Shown here: positions 9,191 to 19,108 of the stretch, one piece after another | Layout of the letters: each line of letters opens with the position of its first letter | How positions within the stretch are numbered: the stretch's first letter is position 1 | From: an uncultured Prevotellaceae bacterium | GTDB taxonomy: Bacteria > Bacteroidota > Bacteroidia > Bacteroidales > Bacteroidaceae | Assembly: GCA_902786665.1 (NCBI GenBank) | Contig: CADADN010000025.1 | Location: 1 to 64,000 of the forward strand | Reading direction: 5' to 3' | Length of the DNA: 64,000 nucleotides | Made by a program: the position numbers and the translations under genes | Notes under the pieces: generated by a model | What the model was told of the DNA's origin: nothing | The model's input: only the letters and a program-made list of their open reading frames with translations | Database searches by the model: none

Positions 9191-9245
9191 GCTCACTTTT
9201 ACTTGTTCATTTACTAAAAAATTGGCATTTTTTTCGCGAAAGGGA

Positions 9246-9275
9246 TTGCAGTATCATATATTATTGCTATATTTG
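9246..9275 (+). promoter_or_regulatory. promoter at the head of the polysaccharide locus
   Basis: TTG (9246-9248), 19 bases, then TATATTTG (9268-9275) matches the Bacteroidetes consensus. The predicted transcript starts near 9282, giving a leader of about 150 bases before the esterase ATG at 9431. I see no known riboswitch in the leader. Confidence 0.7.
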
Positions 9276-9430
9276 CTCCCGAAAGCCGAAGGAAAGGAAG
9301 AATTTACAGTCTCATCTTGGGCGACAGATGCATCTTGTCCAATGGGTAGCGTGTTGCCAACCAGATGACATATATGAAAGCACCAATTCAACATTTGAAA
9401 TCCATAACAATCGACTAATAATCTAAAAAT

Positions 9431-11302
9431 ATGAAAAAGTTTTATTTAGCATCAGTTTTGTTGTGCTTGGCAGGTTTTGTGCAAGCCCAGCCGTCAGGAC
9501 AGACACTCGTCAACTCCACGATATGCAACGCGGATAGTACGGTGACATTCTATTATCAGAACGACCACGCCAAAGAGGTGATGGTTGATGTTCAGTTTGC
9601 CGGCCGTCAGCCGATGACCCGCGATGCGGAGACAGGTTTTTGGAAGGCCACCTTGGGACCTGCGGCCCCTGATATGTACCCCTATTGTTTCATTGTTGAC
9701 GGTGTGAGCGTCATGGACCCGCTCTGCGACCAGTATTTCCCCAACGAAGGTTTCAAGAACAGTCTTTTGGAGATTCCTGTGCTGAAGGGCCATCTGGCCC
9801 ACGACATCATCGACGGCATACCCCATGGCTCTGTGGAATACGTCCATTACTATTCGAAGAGCTTGGGTGCCACCAACCAGGCGGTGGTCTATCTCCCGCC
9901 CAGTTATCAGATGAAACGTGACAAGAAGTATCCTGTGTTCTATCTCATCAGCGGCACCACCGACACCGAGGAAGTATATTATAAGGTGGGCCGTGTGAAT
10001 TACATCCTCGACAACCTCTTGGCTCGTGGCATGGCAGAGGAGATGATCGTGGTGCTCCCTTATGGCAATCCTTTCAAGTTGCTTCCCACGCCGAACGAGG
10101 GGTCGGGCATGCCGCAGATGCAGTTTGGCCGCGATGTGTTCAGTCTTGACCTCGTCGACGACCTCATGCCATACGTGGAGTCGCATTACCGCACCATCGC
10201 CGACCGCGACCATCGTGCCATAGGAGGCTTCTCTCGTGGAGGCAACCAAGGCCTGTCGATAGGTCTGCGCAACATCGACAAGTTCTCCTACCTCTGCAGT
10301 TACAGTTCGTTCACCTCAACCGACATCCCCCAGGTTTACGACGATGCAGCCTCCCTCAACTCCAAGCTCCATCTCTTCTGGCTAGGTGTGGGCACCGACG
10401 ACTTCCTCTATGGCAACGCCCGTGACTATATGGAGTTCCTCGACAAGAAAGGCATCCGCTCAGTGAAGGAATTCACCACCGACAAGTATGGCCACACCTG
10501 GATGAACGCCAAGTTCTTCCTCAGCAAGACCCTCCCCCTCCTCTTCAAGCCCCAGGCAGCCGAGAAGGCCATGGCAGAGGGTCGGCCCGCCCCTGCCGCC
10601 ACAGGTCAGGAGCAACAGTTCACCGCCGGTGTGATGGCCCGTCTCTTCCCTCGTCCCATCGTCTCGCCGGAATACAAGAAGGAGAGCATCGTCTTCCGTT
10701 TCAAGGCCCCTGATGCACAGAAGGTGCAGTTGGCAGGCGAACCCTTTGCCCAGCCACTGTCGATGGAGAAGGATGCCGACGGAGTGTGGTCGGTGGAGTT
10801 GAGAGACCATGTGATGGAGACCTTCACCTATTATTTCCTTGTCGATGGCATGCAAGTAGCCGACCCGAACAACATGTATCTTGCTCCGTCGAGAGGTTTC
10901 AAGCCCAGCATCGCCAACCATCCCTCCAGTCCCTACAATTTCGCTTCGATGGGTGACATCGAGCATGGTGAGTTGAGTTATAACATCATGGCTCGCGAAG
11001 CATGGTACATTTCCCCGATGGCCCATCGGCGTGAGAACGGCTTCCCCTCGTTCATCCAACTCGTACCTGGCAAGGATGACACATGGGAGAGTTGGTTCAA
11101 GGTAGGTGGTGCCAACGCCATAGCCGACAAGCTCATCTCACAGAAGAAGACCAAGGCCTGCATCATCACGACGAGTCGTCTCGACTTCATGAAAAATTCC
11201 CAAGGTCCCAAGCCCGAGGTTCACACCCTGCGTGCCGACGATTACAAGACATGGGAAGAGCGTCGCAGCGCCCTCGAGGCGTTGCTGAAAAATCTGAAGT
11301 AA
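9431..11302 (+). CDS. secreted CE1-like carbohydrate esterase with a second truncated module
   Basis: The 623-residue product has a signal peptide (1-19) and an E-set/CBM48-like domain (about 25-125). A complete alpha/beta-hydrolase domain of the CE1/esterase-D type follows (about 130-375), with nucleophile S268 in GGFSRGG, D323 or D324 in GVGTDD, and H355 in YGHTW. A second E-set domain (about 405-500) comes next. The last 110 residues, from HGELSYN, align with the start of the first esterase domain, from HGSVEYV, but stop before any nucleophile. CE1 members remove feruloyl or acetyl groups from plant polysaccharide. The exact substrate cannot be read from sequence. It precedes the FAS1/Sus operon but has its own promoter. 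Confidence 0.82.
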   Translation: MKKFYLASVLLCLAGFVQAQPSGQTLVNSTICNADSTVTFYYQNDHAKEVMVDVQFAGRQPMTRDAETGFWKATLGPAAPDMYPYCFIVDGVSVMDPLCDQYFPNEGFKNSLLEIPVLKGHLAHDIIDGIPHGSVEYVHYYSKSLGATNQAVVYLPPSYQMKRDKKYPVFYLISGTTDTEEVYYKVGRVNYILDNLLARGMAEEMIVVLPYGNPFKLLPTPNEGSGMPQMQFGRDVFSLDLVDDLMPYVESHYRTIADRDHRAIGGFSRGGNQGLSIGLRNIDKFSYLCSYSSFTSTDIPQVYDDAASLNSKLHLFWLGVGTDDFLYGNARDYMEFLDKKGIRSVKEFTTDKYGHTWMNAKFFLSKTLPLLFKPQAAEKAMAEGRPAPAATGQEQQFTAGVMARLFPRPIVSPEYKKESIVFRFKAPDAQKVQLAGEPFAQPLSMEKDADGVWSVELRDHVMETFTYYFLVDGMQVADPNNMYLAPSRGFKPSIANHPSSPYNFASMGDIEHGELSYNIMAREAWYISPMAHRRENGFPSFIQLVPGKDDTWESWFKVGGANAIADKLISQKKTKACIITTSRLDFMKNSQGPKPEVHTLRADDYKTWEERRSALEALLKNLK

Positions 11303-11320
11303 CCTTTGTGAAATGGTGTG

Positions 11321-11361
11321 GTGAAAACATGCGAAATGCCTCGTATTTTGCACGTTTTCAC
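11321..11361 (+). terminator. imperfect hairpin after the esterase gene
   Basis: GTGAAAAC (11321-11328) pairs with GTTTTCAC (11354-11361), and the inner arms ATGCGAAAT and ATTTTGCAC pair with a few mismatches. The following T-content is weak, so termination is likely but not certain. Confidence 0.5.
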
Positions 11362-11453
11362 CGCTTTTGACAAGGTGAAACAAAAACAAAATGTTTTGAA
11401 ACAATATTGAAAGAGTGTAAAGTTAAAACATAAACAGGTGCGACAAATTATTA

Positions 11454-11484
11454 TTGTTAATCTCATTTAAAAAATGTAATTTTG
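11454..11484 (+). promoter_or_regulatory. promoter of the FAS1-Sus operon
   Basis: TTG (11454-11456), exactly 20 bases, then TAATTTTG (11477-11484) is a near-ideal Bacteroidetes promoter. The predicted start near 11491 excludes the upstream TTG codon at 11482 as a translation start and supports the ATG at 11521. Confidence 0.75.
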
Positions 11485-11520
11485 CACAAAACAAATTACA
11501 AGTTAAACGCAATTCTTTTT

Positions 11521-14061
11521 ATGGTAACCGAAAAGACATTATGGAGCCATCGTCGTAATCGGCTGTTAATGGCTTGCTTTGTGTTGGTAGCGGGCATTTC
11601 CATGACCTCTTGCTCTGATGAGTATGACCTGGATGAGCGTTCCCCGGAAGGCTGGGGGTCGAGCATCTACAATTGGCTCGTGGAAGATGGCAACTACACC
11701 AACACCGTTCGGATGATTGAGGACTTGGGCTACAAGGAAGTACTCGCGAAGACAGGTTCGAAGACCCTCTTTGTCGCAGACGACCAAGCCTATGCTCGAT
11801 TCTTCCAGAACAACAGTTGGGGAGTGAGAAGCTATGAGCAATTCTCCACCTCCCAGAAGAAATTGCTGCTCTTCGGCAGCATGATGGACAACTCCATGCA
11901 GCTCAACAGTCTGCCAAGCGTGGAGGGAACGCCACCCCGTGAGGGAGAGTGTATGAGGCGCTTCGCCTCCAACACCCCCTACGACTCCGTGGCCGTACTC
12001 TATCCCCAACAGATGCCCAACAATCCTTATTGGGCACGTTACAGGGAGTCTGGAAAACCGATGGTGTGCATGACTGACAATTCCGTCGTCCCGCTTGTGC
12101 AGTTCATCGAGAAGCAGTTGGTCAACAAGCGCATCACCAACAGCGACTACGATTTCCTCTACAACAAGACCACCCACAGGGTGTCGGGCGACGCCAGCAT
12201 CAACGGCGTGCAGGTGGAGTCTCCCAACATCAAGTGCTCCAACGGCTTCATCCACAAGATGAGCGAGGTCATCATGCCCTTGCCCAACATGGCCGAACTG
12301 GTGGCGAAGAAGCCCAACGTCAGCACCTACAACAAGTTGCTGGAGCGTTTCTGCGCACCATACTGGGTGGGAGAGGCAGTCACTACACAATATAATTATT
12401 TATACGACCAGAATGTAGACTCCGTTTTCCAGAAGCGCTTCTTCTCCGAGAAGTCACAAGGCGGCAACCCTCTCGGCGCCACACCCACCAACGGTGCCGT
12501 CAACGGACTGTTGAAGTATGACCCGGAATGGAACGCCTATTACGCCGGACTCGACGACCAAGGTGGCAACATCGCCCTGCAGCGCGACATGGCCGTGATG
12601 ATGGTGCCCAGCAACGAGGCCATGGAGGAATATTGGGAGTCGGGAGCCGGTCGTGTGCTGAAGGACTATTACGGTACTTGGGAGAACGTCCCCGACGAGG
12701 TGGTGGTGAAACTGCTGAACAACAACATGCTCAGCTCCTTCGTCTCCTCCGTTCCTTCCAAGTTCCAGGGCATTCTCAACGACGCCAACGACCCCATGGG
12801 CGTGGAGGTGTCGGCCATCGACTCCGTATGGCTCGGATGCAACGGTGCCATCTACCTCACCAACCATGTCTATTCACCCACCGCATACGTCAGCGTCTCC
12901 TTCCCTGCATTGGTCAACGAGAGCATGAAGATTCTTTATTGGGGCATCGAGCAGTTACAATATAATGTGTATCTCAACTCCCTCAACTCCTACTACAGTT
13001 TCTTCATCCCCACCAACAAGGCGTTGCTGGAGTATATCGACCCCGTCTCCTACGGCAAGAACCAGACGCAACTCTTCCGGTTCCATTACGACCCCACCAA
13101 GGTCAACGTGCAGGACAGGGTGTGGGCCGGCATCTATAACTACGACCCGGTGACCGGGACCGTGGGCGACTCCATCGGAAGGGCAGGATACGACATGGTG
13201 AGAAACCGCTTGAAGGACATCCTCGACACCCATATCGTCATCGGCAACGTGGAGGACGGACAAACCTACTACCGCACGAAGGGCGGCACGGAAATCAAGG
13301 TCTCCAACGTTCATGCCGGCGCCAACGGCATGACTGTGGAAGGCAGCTACCAGACCAATGAAAGCGAACCCCTCAGGGTGAGTTACATCTACGACCAGAC
13401 CGATGGCGGCAACGGCAAGAGTTACATCCTTGACGACAAACCCATCATGGGCACGAGGCAGACCGTGAGGGACGTCCTCGCCAGCAAGCCGGAATTCTCC
13501 AAGTTCCTCGAACTGATGGACGGCAGCGGCCTGTTTGAGCAAATCCACAACCGTCGCAACGCTTGTGGCGGCACGAACGTCTCCGTCTTCAACACCTATC
13601 ATTATACTATCTACGTTCCCACCAACGAGAGCATCACCGAGTTGCAGAGGCAGGGCAAGCTCTCCTCCTGGGAGGCCGTCGACGCCTTCGAGGAGGCCGG
13701 CAACCTCACCGCCAAGACCCGCGACTCGTTGCAGATTGTCAACTTCCTGAAGTACCACATTCAGGACAACGCCCTCTTCATCGGTGCCGGTGAGGACTCC
13801 GGCGACTTTGAGACCGCCGTCATCGACCCCGCCACCGAGCGCTTCTACAGGGTTACCGCCCGACTCACCAGTAACGGCATAGAAATCATCGACCATGCTC
13901 GCAACACGCGCCATGTGGTCACTTCCAACCCCGCCCTTTACAACTTGGTGGCTCGTGAGTTCCAGTACAACACCGCTGATGCGTCAAGCGCCAGTCAGAT
14001 AGAGACCTCCTCCTCGGCGGTCATCCATCTCATCGACCAACCGCTGATGATACAGAATTGA
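11521..14061 (+). CDS. multi-FAS1 (fasciclin) domain surface lipoprotein
   Basis: The 846-residue product has a lipoprotein signal peptide ending in a lipobox-like MTSC (Cys at about 32). At least two or three fasciclin-like regions follow. One at about 45-280 has 'TLFVADDQAYARF' and ends 'GFIHKMSEVI'. A middle region starts 'STYNKLLERF'. One at about 650-846 has 'YTIYVPTNESITEL' and ends in 'AVIHLIDQPLM'. FAS1 folds mediate adhesion or glycan binding in other proteins. Next to SusC/SusD this protein probably acts as an accessory glycan-binding surface lipoprotein. It is the first gene of an operon running to 27526, with SusC starting 10 bases downstream. Confidence 0.75.
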   Translation: MVTEKTLWSHRRNRLLMACFVLVAGISMTSCSDEYDLDERSPEGWGSSIYNWLVEDGNYTNTVRMIEDLGYKEVLAKTGSKTLFVADDQAYARFFQNNSWGVRSYEQFSTSQKKLLLFGSMMDNSMQLNSLPSVEGTPPREGECMRRFASNTPYDSVAVLYPQQMPNNPYWARYRESGKPMVCMTDNSVVPLVQFIEKQLVNKRITNSDYDFLYNKTTHRVSGDASINGVQVESPNIKCSNGFIHKMSEVIMPLPNMAELVAKKPNVSTYNKLLERFCAPYWVGEAVTTQYNYLYDQNVDSVFQKRFFSEKSQGGNPLGATPTNGAVNGLLKYDPEWNAYYAGLDDQGGNIALQRDMAVMMVPSNEAMEEYWESGAGRVLKDYYGTWENVPDEVVVKLLNNNMLSSFVSSVPSKFQGILNDANDPMGVEVSAIDSVWLGCNGAIYLTNHVYSPTAYVSVSFPALVNESMKILYWGIEQLQYNVYLNSLNSYYSFFIPTNKALLEYIDPVSYGKNQTQLFRFHYDPTKVNVQDRVWAGIYNYDPVTGTVGDSIGRAGYDMVRNRLKDILDTHIVIGNVEDGQTYYRTKGGTEIKVSNVHAGANGMTVEGSYQTNESEPLRVSYIYDQTDGGNGKSYILDDKPIMGTRQTVRDVLASKPEFSKFLELMDGSGLFEQIHNRRNACGGTNVSVFNTYHYTIYVPTNESITELQRQGKLSSWEAVDAFEEAGNLTAKTRDSLQIVNFLKYHIQDNALFIGAGEDSGDFETAVIDPATERFYRVTARLTSNGIEIIDHARNTRHVVTSNPALYNLVAREFQYNTADASSASQIETSSSAVIHLIDQPLMIQN

Positions 14062-14071
14062 CAATTGAAAT

Positions 14072-17000
14072 ATGACAACTATGACAACAAATAGAATAAG
14101 TAGAATCATTGGAGCTGTCATCCTTTGCCTCCAATTGTCAGTTCTCAGCACTTTTGCACAGAACTCCGGCGACATCGTCAGCGGTACCGTCAACGACGCC
14201 TACGGACCAGTCATCGGCGCCAACGTCGTGGAGCTTGACGGTGCCAACCGTATCGTCGCCTCCACGGTGACCGACATCAACGGTAACTTCTCCTTGAAAA
14301 TCGTGTCGCCCAAGAACAAGCTGCGTTTCACCTATGTGGGCCACAAGACCATCACCCAGCCCATCAACAAAGTGAAGTTTGACATCATGATGTCCGACGA
14401 GGAGCAGCTCGACGAGGTCGTCGTCCTCTCCAAGAGGCGTGCGGGCGGCTCCGGACTGGCCATCCCGGTCGATGAGATTTCCACCGCCCGTGAAAGCATC
14501 AGCATGACGGAGTTTGAAGGACTTTCCATCACCACCGTCGACGAGGCGCTGCAAGGACGTATCGCAGGTCTCGACATCGTGGCCAATTCCGGAAACCTTG
14601 GTGCCGGCACCTCCATGCGCTTGCGTGGTGTGTCGAGTATCAACGGCTCCAGCGAACCCCTCATCGTCGTCGATGGCAACGTATGGGAAACCAACACCAA
14701 CAATTTCGACTTCTCATCCGCCAACGAGGAGAAGTTTGCAGAACTCCTCAATGTCAACCCTGAAGACATCGAGAGCATCGACGTGCTCAAGGATGCCGCC
14801 GCCACCGCTATCTGGGGTTCGCAAGGCTCCAACGGTGTGATTGAGATTAAGACGAAGCGTGGTACGCGCGGCGCCACAAGGGCCACCTACAGTTTCCGAC
14901 TCACCGGCACCTACCAGCCCAACGGCTACAAGATGCTCAATGGCGACGAATACACCATGTTGCTCAAGGAAGAGTATTTCAACCCGTCGATGAGTGATGC
15001 GGCAAGCAACATCCCGGAGTTGAACTACAACCCCAGCTTCCCTGAATACGAGATGTACAACAACAACACCGACTGGTTGAAGGAAGTCAAGCAGATAGGT
15101 TGGCGCCAGAACCACTACCTCGCCCTCAGCGGCGGTGGTGAGAAGGCCCACTTCCGCATCGGTGCCGGCTACGACCATGAGACCGGCTCCATCATCAAGC
15201 AGCAGCTCGACCGCTTCACCTCGCGTGTCAACCTCGACTATTTCGTCAGCGACCGCATCAAGATAGAGACCAACATCGCCCTCACCTACACCAAGAATGA
15301 GAAGAACAACGGCGACCTCCTCTCCATCGCTTACACGCGCATGCCCAACCTCTCCATCTACGAGCAGGACAAGAACGGCAACGACCTCGACGAATACTAC
15401 AGCATGCTGCCCACCGTCTCCAACGCCTTGAGAGACCAGCTGGGCAACAAGAACCCTATCGCCCTTGCCTATCAAGCCAAGAACCACGACACCAGTTACA
15501 ACATCGAGCCTGAATTCAAGCTGAAATATAATTTCTTGGGACTGAGTGCTACGGAGACCCAACTCAGCTATGAGGGCAAGGTGGTGTTCAACATCTTCAA
15601 CCGTTATGAGGACACCTTCATGCCGCTCTCGCTCAGCACGACTGGCTGGAACGACACCGATGGCAAGCAAAGCAACAGGACGACGGCCAACTCCTCCAAG
15701 AGTTTCGGCGTCACCACCACTCACACGCTCACCTTCACGCCGGTGTTCAAAAACAAGGACCACTATCTCACGATGCTGCTCCGCGGCCAGTTGACCAGTG
15801 GCAAGAACAGTTCGCAGAACACCGTGGAGTGGGGACTTCCCTCCGGCACCATCACCAGCCCCGCAGCACCTGGCATCATCGACGGCATCGGCACCGGCAG
15901 TGGACAGTGGAGGAGCATCTATTTCACCTATTCCGCACACTATTCCTACAAGGGACGGTATGCCGCCGACTTCTCCGTCCGTCGTGACGGCACCACCAGG
16001 TTCGGTTCCGACCAGCGCTGGGGCAACTTCCCCGCACTCTCCTTGAAGTGGCTCATCCACAAGGAGAAATTCGTCACCGAGCACCTTCCTTGGCTTTCCA
16101 CCTTCTCCATTCGTCCGGGATGGGGTATCGTGGGCAAGCAACCCGGTTCGGAATACCTCTTCTTCAGCAAGTATGCCAATGGCAACGGATATATGAACGA
16201 GCGAAGCATCTATCCACAGAACATCCAACTGAAAAACCTGAAATGGGAGCAGAAAGAGACCTGGAACGTAGGTTTGGACTACGGCTTCTTCAATGAGCGC
16301 ATCACCGGTAACGTTGAGTTCTACCGCCAGTATACCACCGACCTCTTGATGAGCGGTAGGGGCATTCCCACCTCGTCGGGTTTCAGCCGATTCGATTGGC
16401 AGAACGTGGGCGAGATGAAGAACGTCGGTTGGGAGTTCAACATCAACGGCAACCGCATCATCAGGGCCGGGAAGTTCAGCGTCGATTTCAACGTCACCTT
16501 CGCCAACAACAAGAACCAGATCACCGCCATGGAGGAGACCTGCCTCGCCAGCCTCAACAGCGAGTTCGACCGCAACAACGGTTCCTACCTCTCCCGCGTG
16601 GAACTCAACCGTTCCTTGGGCAGCATCTACGGCTTCCGCTACAAGGGTGTGTATCAATACTCCGACTACTCTCCTGAGGAAATCAAGGGTGTCAGCGGCC
16701 CCAACGCCCCTGTCGTCAGGGATGAGAACGGCGTGGTGCTCATCGACGAGAACGGCATGACCAAGCCGATGACCTTCTGCTACGGGTCGGTCAACTATGA
16801 GTTCCGCGGTGGCGACGCCATCTACGAGGATGTCAACCACGACGGTCAGATCAACGAACTTGACATCGTCTATCTCGGTTCGTCACTGCCCAAGTTCACC
16901 GGTGGTTTCGGTTTCAAACTCAATTTCGGCCGCTTCACCTGGAACAACCAGTTCAACTTCAGGTATGGCAATAAGATAGTGAATCGCGCGCGCATGCGTG

Positions 17001-17377
17001 TAGAGAATATGTATGAGAACAACAACCAGAGCCGTGCCGTCAACTGGAGATGGCGTGTCGAGGGCGATGTCACAGAAATCCCACGCGCGCTTCATCAGTC
17101 GGGTTACAACTGGTTGGGCAGCGACCGCTTCGTGGAAGACGGCTCGTTCATCAGGCTCAATTACTCGCAAATCAGCTACAGCCTCGACCCCAAGTTGCTC
17201 AAGAAATGGGGCCTGAAGCAAGTGAGCCTCTATGTCTCGGCCAACAACTTGTTCTGCCTCACCAAATATTCCGGAGCCGACCCGGAAGTGGGCTACGGTT
17301 CGTTCGGACTGGTGACCGACGAAGCAAAGACACCTCGCTCGAAATCTTTCACCGGAGGTATTACGATTCAATTCTAA
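14072..17377 (+). CDS. SusC/RagA-family TonB-dependent outer-membrane transporter
   Basis: The 1101-residue product has a signal peptide (1-29), a carboxypeptidase-D-like regulatory domain (about 35-110), a TonB-box-like DEVVVL segment, and a plug domain. The plug carries 'LQGRIAGLDIV', 'PLIVVDGNVWE' and the typical 'DIESIDVLKDAAATAIWGSQ'. A 22-strand-type barrel ends in 'GGITIQF' with a terminal Phe. It would import oligosaccharides across the outer membrane with the SusD partner that begins one base after its stop. It is one of two SusC proteins in the operon. Confidence 0.95.
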   Translation: MTTMTTNRISRIIGAVILCLQLSVLSTFAQNSGDIVSGTVNDAYGPVIGANVVELDGANRIVASTVTDINGNFSLKIVSPKNKLRFTYVGHKTITQPINKVKFDIMMSDEEQLDEVVVLSKRRAGGSGLAIPVDEISTARESISMTEFEGLSITTVDEALQGRIAGLDIVANSGNLGAGTSMRLRGVSSINGSSEPLIVVDGNVWETNTNNFDFSSANEEKFAELLNVNPEDIESIDVLKDAAATAIWGSQGSNGVIEIKTKRGTRGATRATYSFRLTGTYQPNGYKMLNGDEYTMLLKEEYFNPSMSDAASNIPELNYNPSFPEYEMYNNNTDWLKEVKQIGWRQNHYLALSGGGEKAHFRIGAGYDHETGSIIKQQLDRFTSRVNLDYFVSDRIKIETNIALTYTKNEKNNGDLLSIAYTRMPNLSIYEQDKNGNDLDEYYSMLPTVSNALRDQLGNKNPIALAYQAKNHDTSYNIEPEFKLKYNFLGLSATETQLSYEGKVVFNIFNRYEDTFMPLSLSTTGWNDTDGKQSNRTTANSSKSFGVTTTHTLTFTPVFKNKDHYLTMLLRGQLTSGKNSSQNTVEWGLPSGTITSPAAPGIIDGIGTGSGQWRSIYFTYSAHYSYKGRYAADFSVRRDGTTRFGSDQRWGNFPALSLKWLIHKEKFVTEHLPWLSTFSIRPGWGIVGKQPGSEYLFFSKYANGNGYMNERSIYPQNIQLKNLKWEQKETWNVGLDYGFFNERITGNVEFYRQYTTDLLMSGRGIPTSSGFSRFDWQNVGEMKNVGWEFNINGNRIIRAGKFSVDFNVTFANNKNQITAMEETCLASLNSEFDRNNGSYLSRVELNRSLGSIYGFRYKGVYQYSDYSPEEIKGVSGPNAPVVRDENGVVLIDENGMTKPMTFCYGSVNYEFRGGDAIYEDVNHDGQINELDIVYLGSSLPKFTGGFGFKLNFGRFTWNNQFNFRYGNKIVNRARMRVENMYENNNQSRAVNWRWRVEGDVTEIPRALHQSGYNWLGSDRFVEDGSFIRLNYSQISYSLDPKLLKKWGLKQVSLYVSANNLFCLTKYSGADPEVGYGSFGLVTDEAKTPRSKSFTGGITIQF

Positions 17378-17378
17378 T

Positions 17379-19079
17379 ATGGAAAAAATTACCATTATGA
17401 CGGACAAAATCAAACATATCATGGTAGCCGCATCCCTGGTGTTCACTCTCACGGGATGCTCCGACTTCCTCGACATCCTCCCCATGAACGAGGTGGTGCT
17501 CGAAAACTTCTGGACGGAGAAAGGCGACGTGACCAGCGTGATGAACAGTTGCTATGAGACGCTCGAAAGCGGCGACTGCCTCACCAGGATGGGTGTGTGG
17601 GGAGAGTTGCGCTCCGACAACCTCAGACTCGGCTCTTCCGTTCCCAATGAGATCAACGAGATTCTCAAGGAGAACCTTCTCCCGTCGAACCCCATGTGCA
17701 ACTGGGCGAGTTTCTATGTGGCCATCAACCGTTGCAACACCGTTTGCCATTACGCGCCGATGGTGCAGGAAATCGACCCCAACTACACCTTGGAGGAGAT
17801 GAAGGCTAACATCGCCGAGGCCACTGCCATCAGGGCACTCTGCTACTTCTACCTCATCCGCACCTTCCGCGACGTGCCCTACACCACGCAGCCCAGCATC
17901 GACGACACGCAGGCTTACGTCCTGCCTGCCACGCCGTTCAACGCCGTGCTCGACTCCCTCATCATCGACCTCGAGAAGGTGAAGGACGACGCTGTCAGGA
18001 GATACTACCAGGACGACAGCCCCAATGCTTATCAGAACTCGAGCAAGATCACCCGTTGGGCCATCTACGCCCTCCTTGCCGACCTCTACCTGTGGAAAGG
18101 CGACTGGGACAACTGCATCAAGTATTGCGACCTGGTCATCGATTTCAAGAAGGAGCAATACAAGGAAATGATAGAGCGTGAAGGCAATGTCAACAACATC
18201 GCGCTCTTCGGCGACATTCCCATGATCCTGGAGAAGCCTGTGGGCAGCACTGTCTGCGGCAACGCGTACAATGAGATTTTCGGAGAAGGCAACTCCTTCG
18301 AGAGCATCTTTGAATTGTATTTCCGCTCCAACCAGAGTCAGCAGAACTCATGGGTGAGCAGTTATTACGGAAACAACAACACCACCATGGGCCGCCTCAG
18401 CGCACCCGACTTCCTCTGCAAGGATGCCGCTTTGGGAAACAACTTGATTTTCAAGAAAACCGACGGTAGGGTGTATGAGTCCACCGAGCTTGACAACTCC
18501 AGCTACGCCATCACGAAGTTTGCGAGAAGAAGCGTGAGTTATTCCACTCAGAACGTCACGAAGGAGGCCGACCTCAACTTGTCGAGCTCACGTCGTTCCA
18601 GCGCCGATGCCAACTGGATTTTCTACCGCCTGAGCGACATGCTGCTCATCAAGGCGGAGGCAGAGATACAGCGTGGCGAGGGCGGTTACGAGAGGGCTTT
18701 CAACCTCATCAACATCGTCAACAAGCGTGCCAACGACGTCATCAACAACGCTCGCACGGACACGTTGAAGATGGCCGACTATGTCACTTCCAAGGCATCC
18801 ATGGAGGAACTGCTGCTGGAAGAGCGCCAAAGAGAGTTCATGTTTGAAGGCAAGCGCTGGTTCGACCTTGTCAGGGTGGCAAGGAGAGACGGCAACAACA
18901 ACAGGCTCATCTCCCTCGCTTCGAGGAAATACATCGAGAATGTCAATGCCATCAAGATCAAGTTGGCCGACCCCAACATCATCTACTTCCCCTATGCGAA
19001 GAGCGAGCTCAAGGTGAACCCGCTGCTTGTGCAGAACCCAGCCTTCGGCAACGAGGAAGACAATGAACTGACCAAATAA
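17379..19079 (+). CDS. SusD/RagB-family glycan-binding lipoprotein
   Basis: The 566-residue product has a lipobox (TGCSDFLD) and the SusD hallmarks: the N-terminal 'FLDILPMNEVVLENFW' segment, the 'EATAIRALCYFYLIRTFRDVPYTT' TPR-like helix near 150, and the C-terminal 'LLLEERQREFMFEGKRWFDLVRVAR' motif near 475-500. It would cap the SusC barrel at the cell surface. An alternative start at the ATG at 17397 would remove six residues and still keep the signal peptide. Confidence 0.94.
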   Translation: MEKITIMTDKIKHIMVAASLVFTLTGCSDFLDILPMNEVVLENFWTEKGDVTSVMNSCYETLESGDCLTRMGVWGELRSDNLRLGSSVPNEINEILKENLLPSNPMCNWASFYVAINRCNTVCHYAPMVQEIDPNYTLEEMKANIAEATAIRALCYFYLIRTFRDVPYTTQPSIDDTQAYVLPATPFNAVLDSLIIDLEKVKDDAVRRYYQDDSPNAYQNSSKITRWAIYALLADLYLWKGDWDNCIKYCDLVIDFKKEQYKEMIEREGNVNNIALFGDIPMILEKPVGSTVCGNAYNEIFGEGNSFESIFELYFRSNQSQQNSWVSSYYGNNNTTMGRLSAPDFLCKDAALGNNLIFKKTDGRVYESTELDNSSYAITKFARRSVSYSTQNVTKEADLNLSSSRRSSADANWIFYRLSDMLLIKAEAEIQRGEGGYERAFNLINIVNKRANDVINNARTDTLKMADYVTSKASMEELLLEERQREFMFEGKRWFDLVRVARRDGNNNRLISLASRKYIENVNAIKIKLADPNIIYFPYAKSELKVNPLLVQNPAFGNEEDNELTK

Positions 19080-19108
19080 GCACCGCAAACCTTTAACAGA
19101 TAAGAATC

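Noticed and set aside
11482-11520. TTG-started extension of the first FAS1 protein
   Set aside because: The TTG lies inside the promoter -7 element, so it would not be in the transcript.
14714-16840. 708-codon open frame on the minus strand opposite the first SusC gene
   Set aside because: It is a long antisense frame made by strong codon bias in a GC-rich gene. The plus-strand SusC has all family motifs, and the antisense product has a Val/Gly/Asp-rich composition with no recognisable domain.
18588-19088. 166-codon minus-strand frame opposite the end of the first SusD gene
   Set aside because: It is a shadow of the SusD coding region with no domain or start signal.
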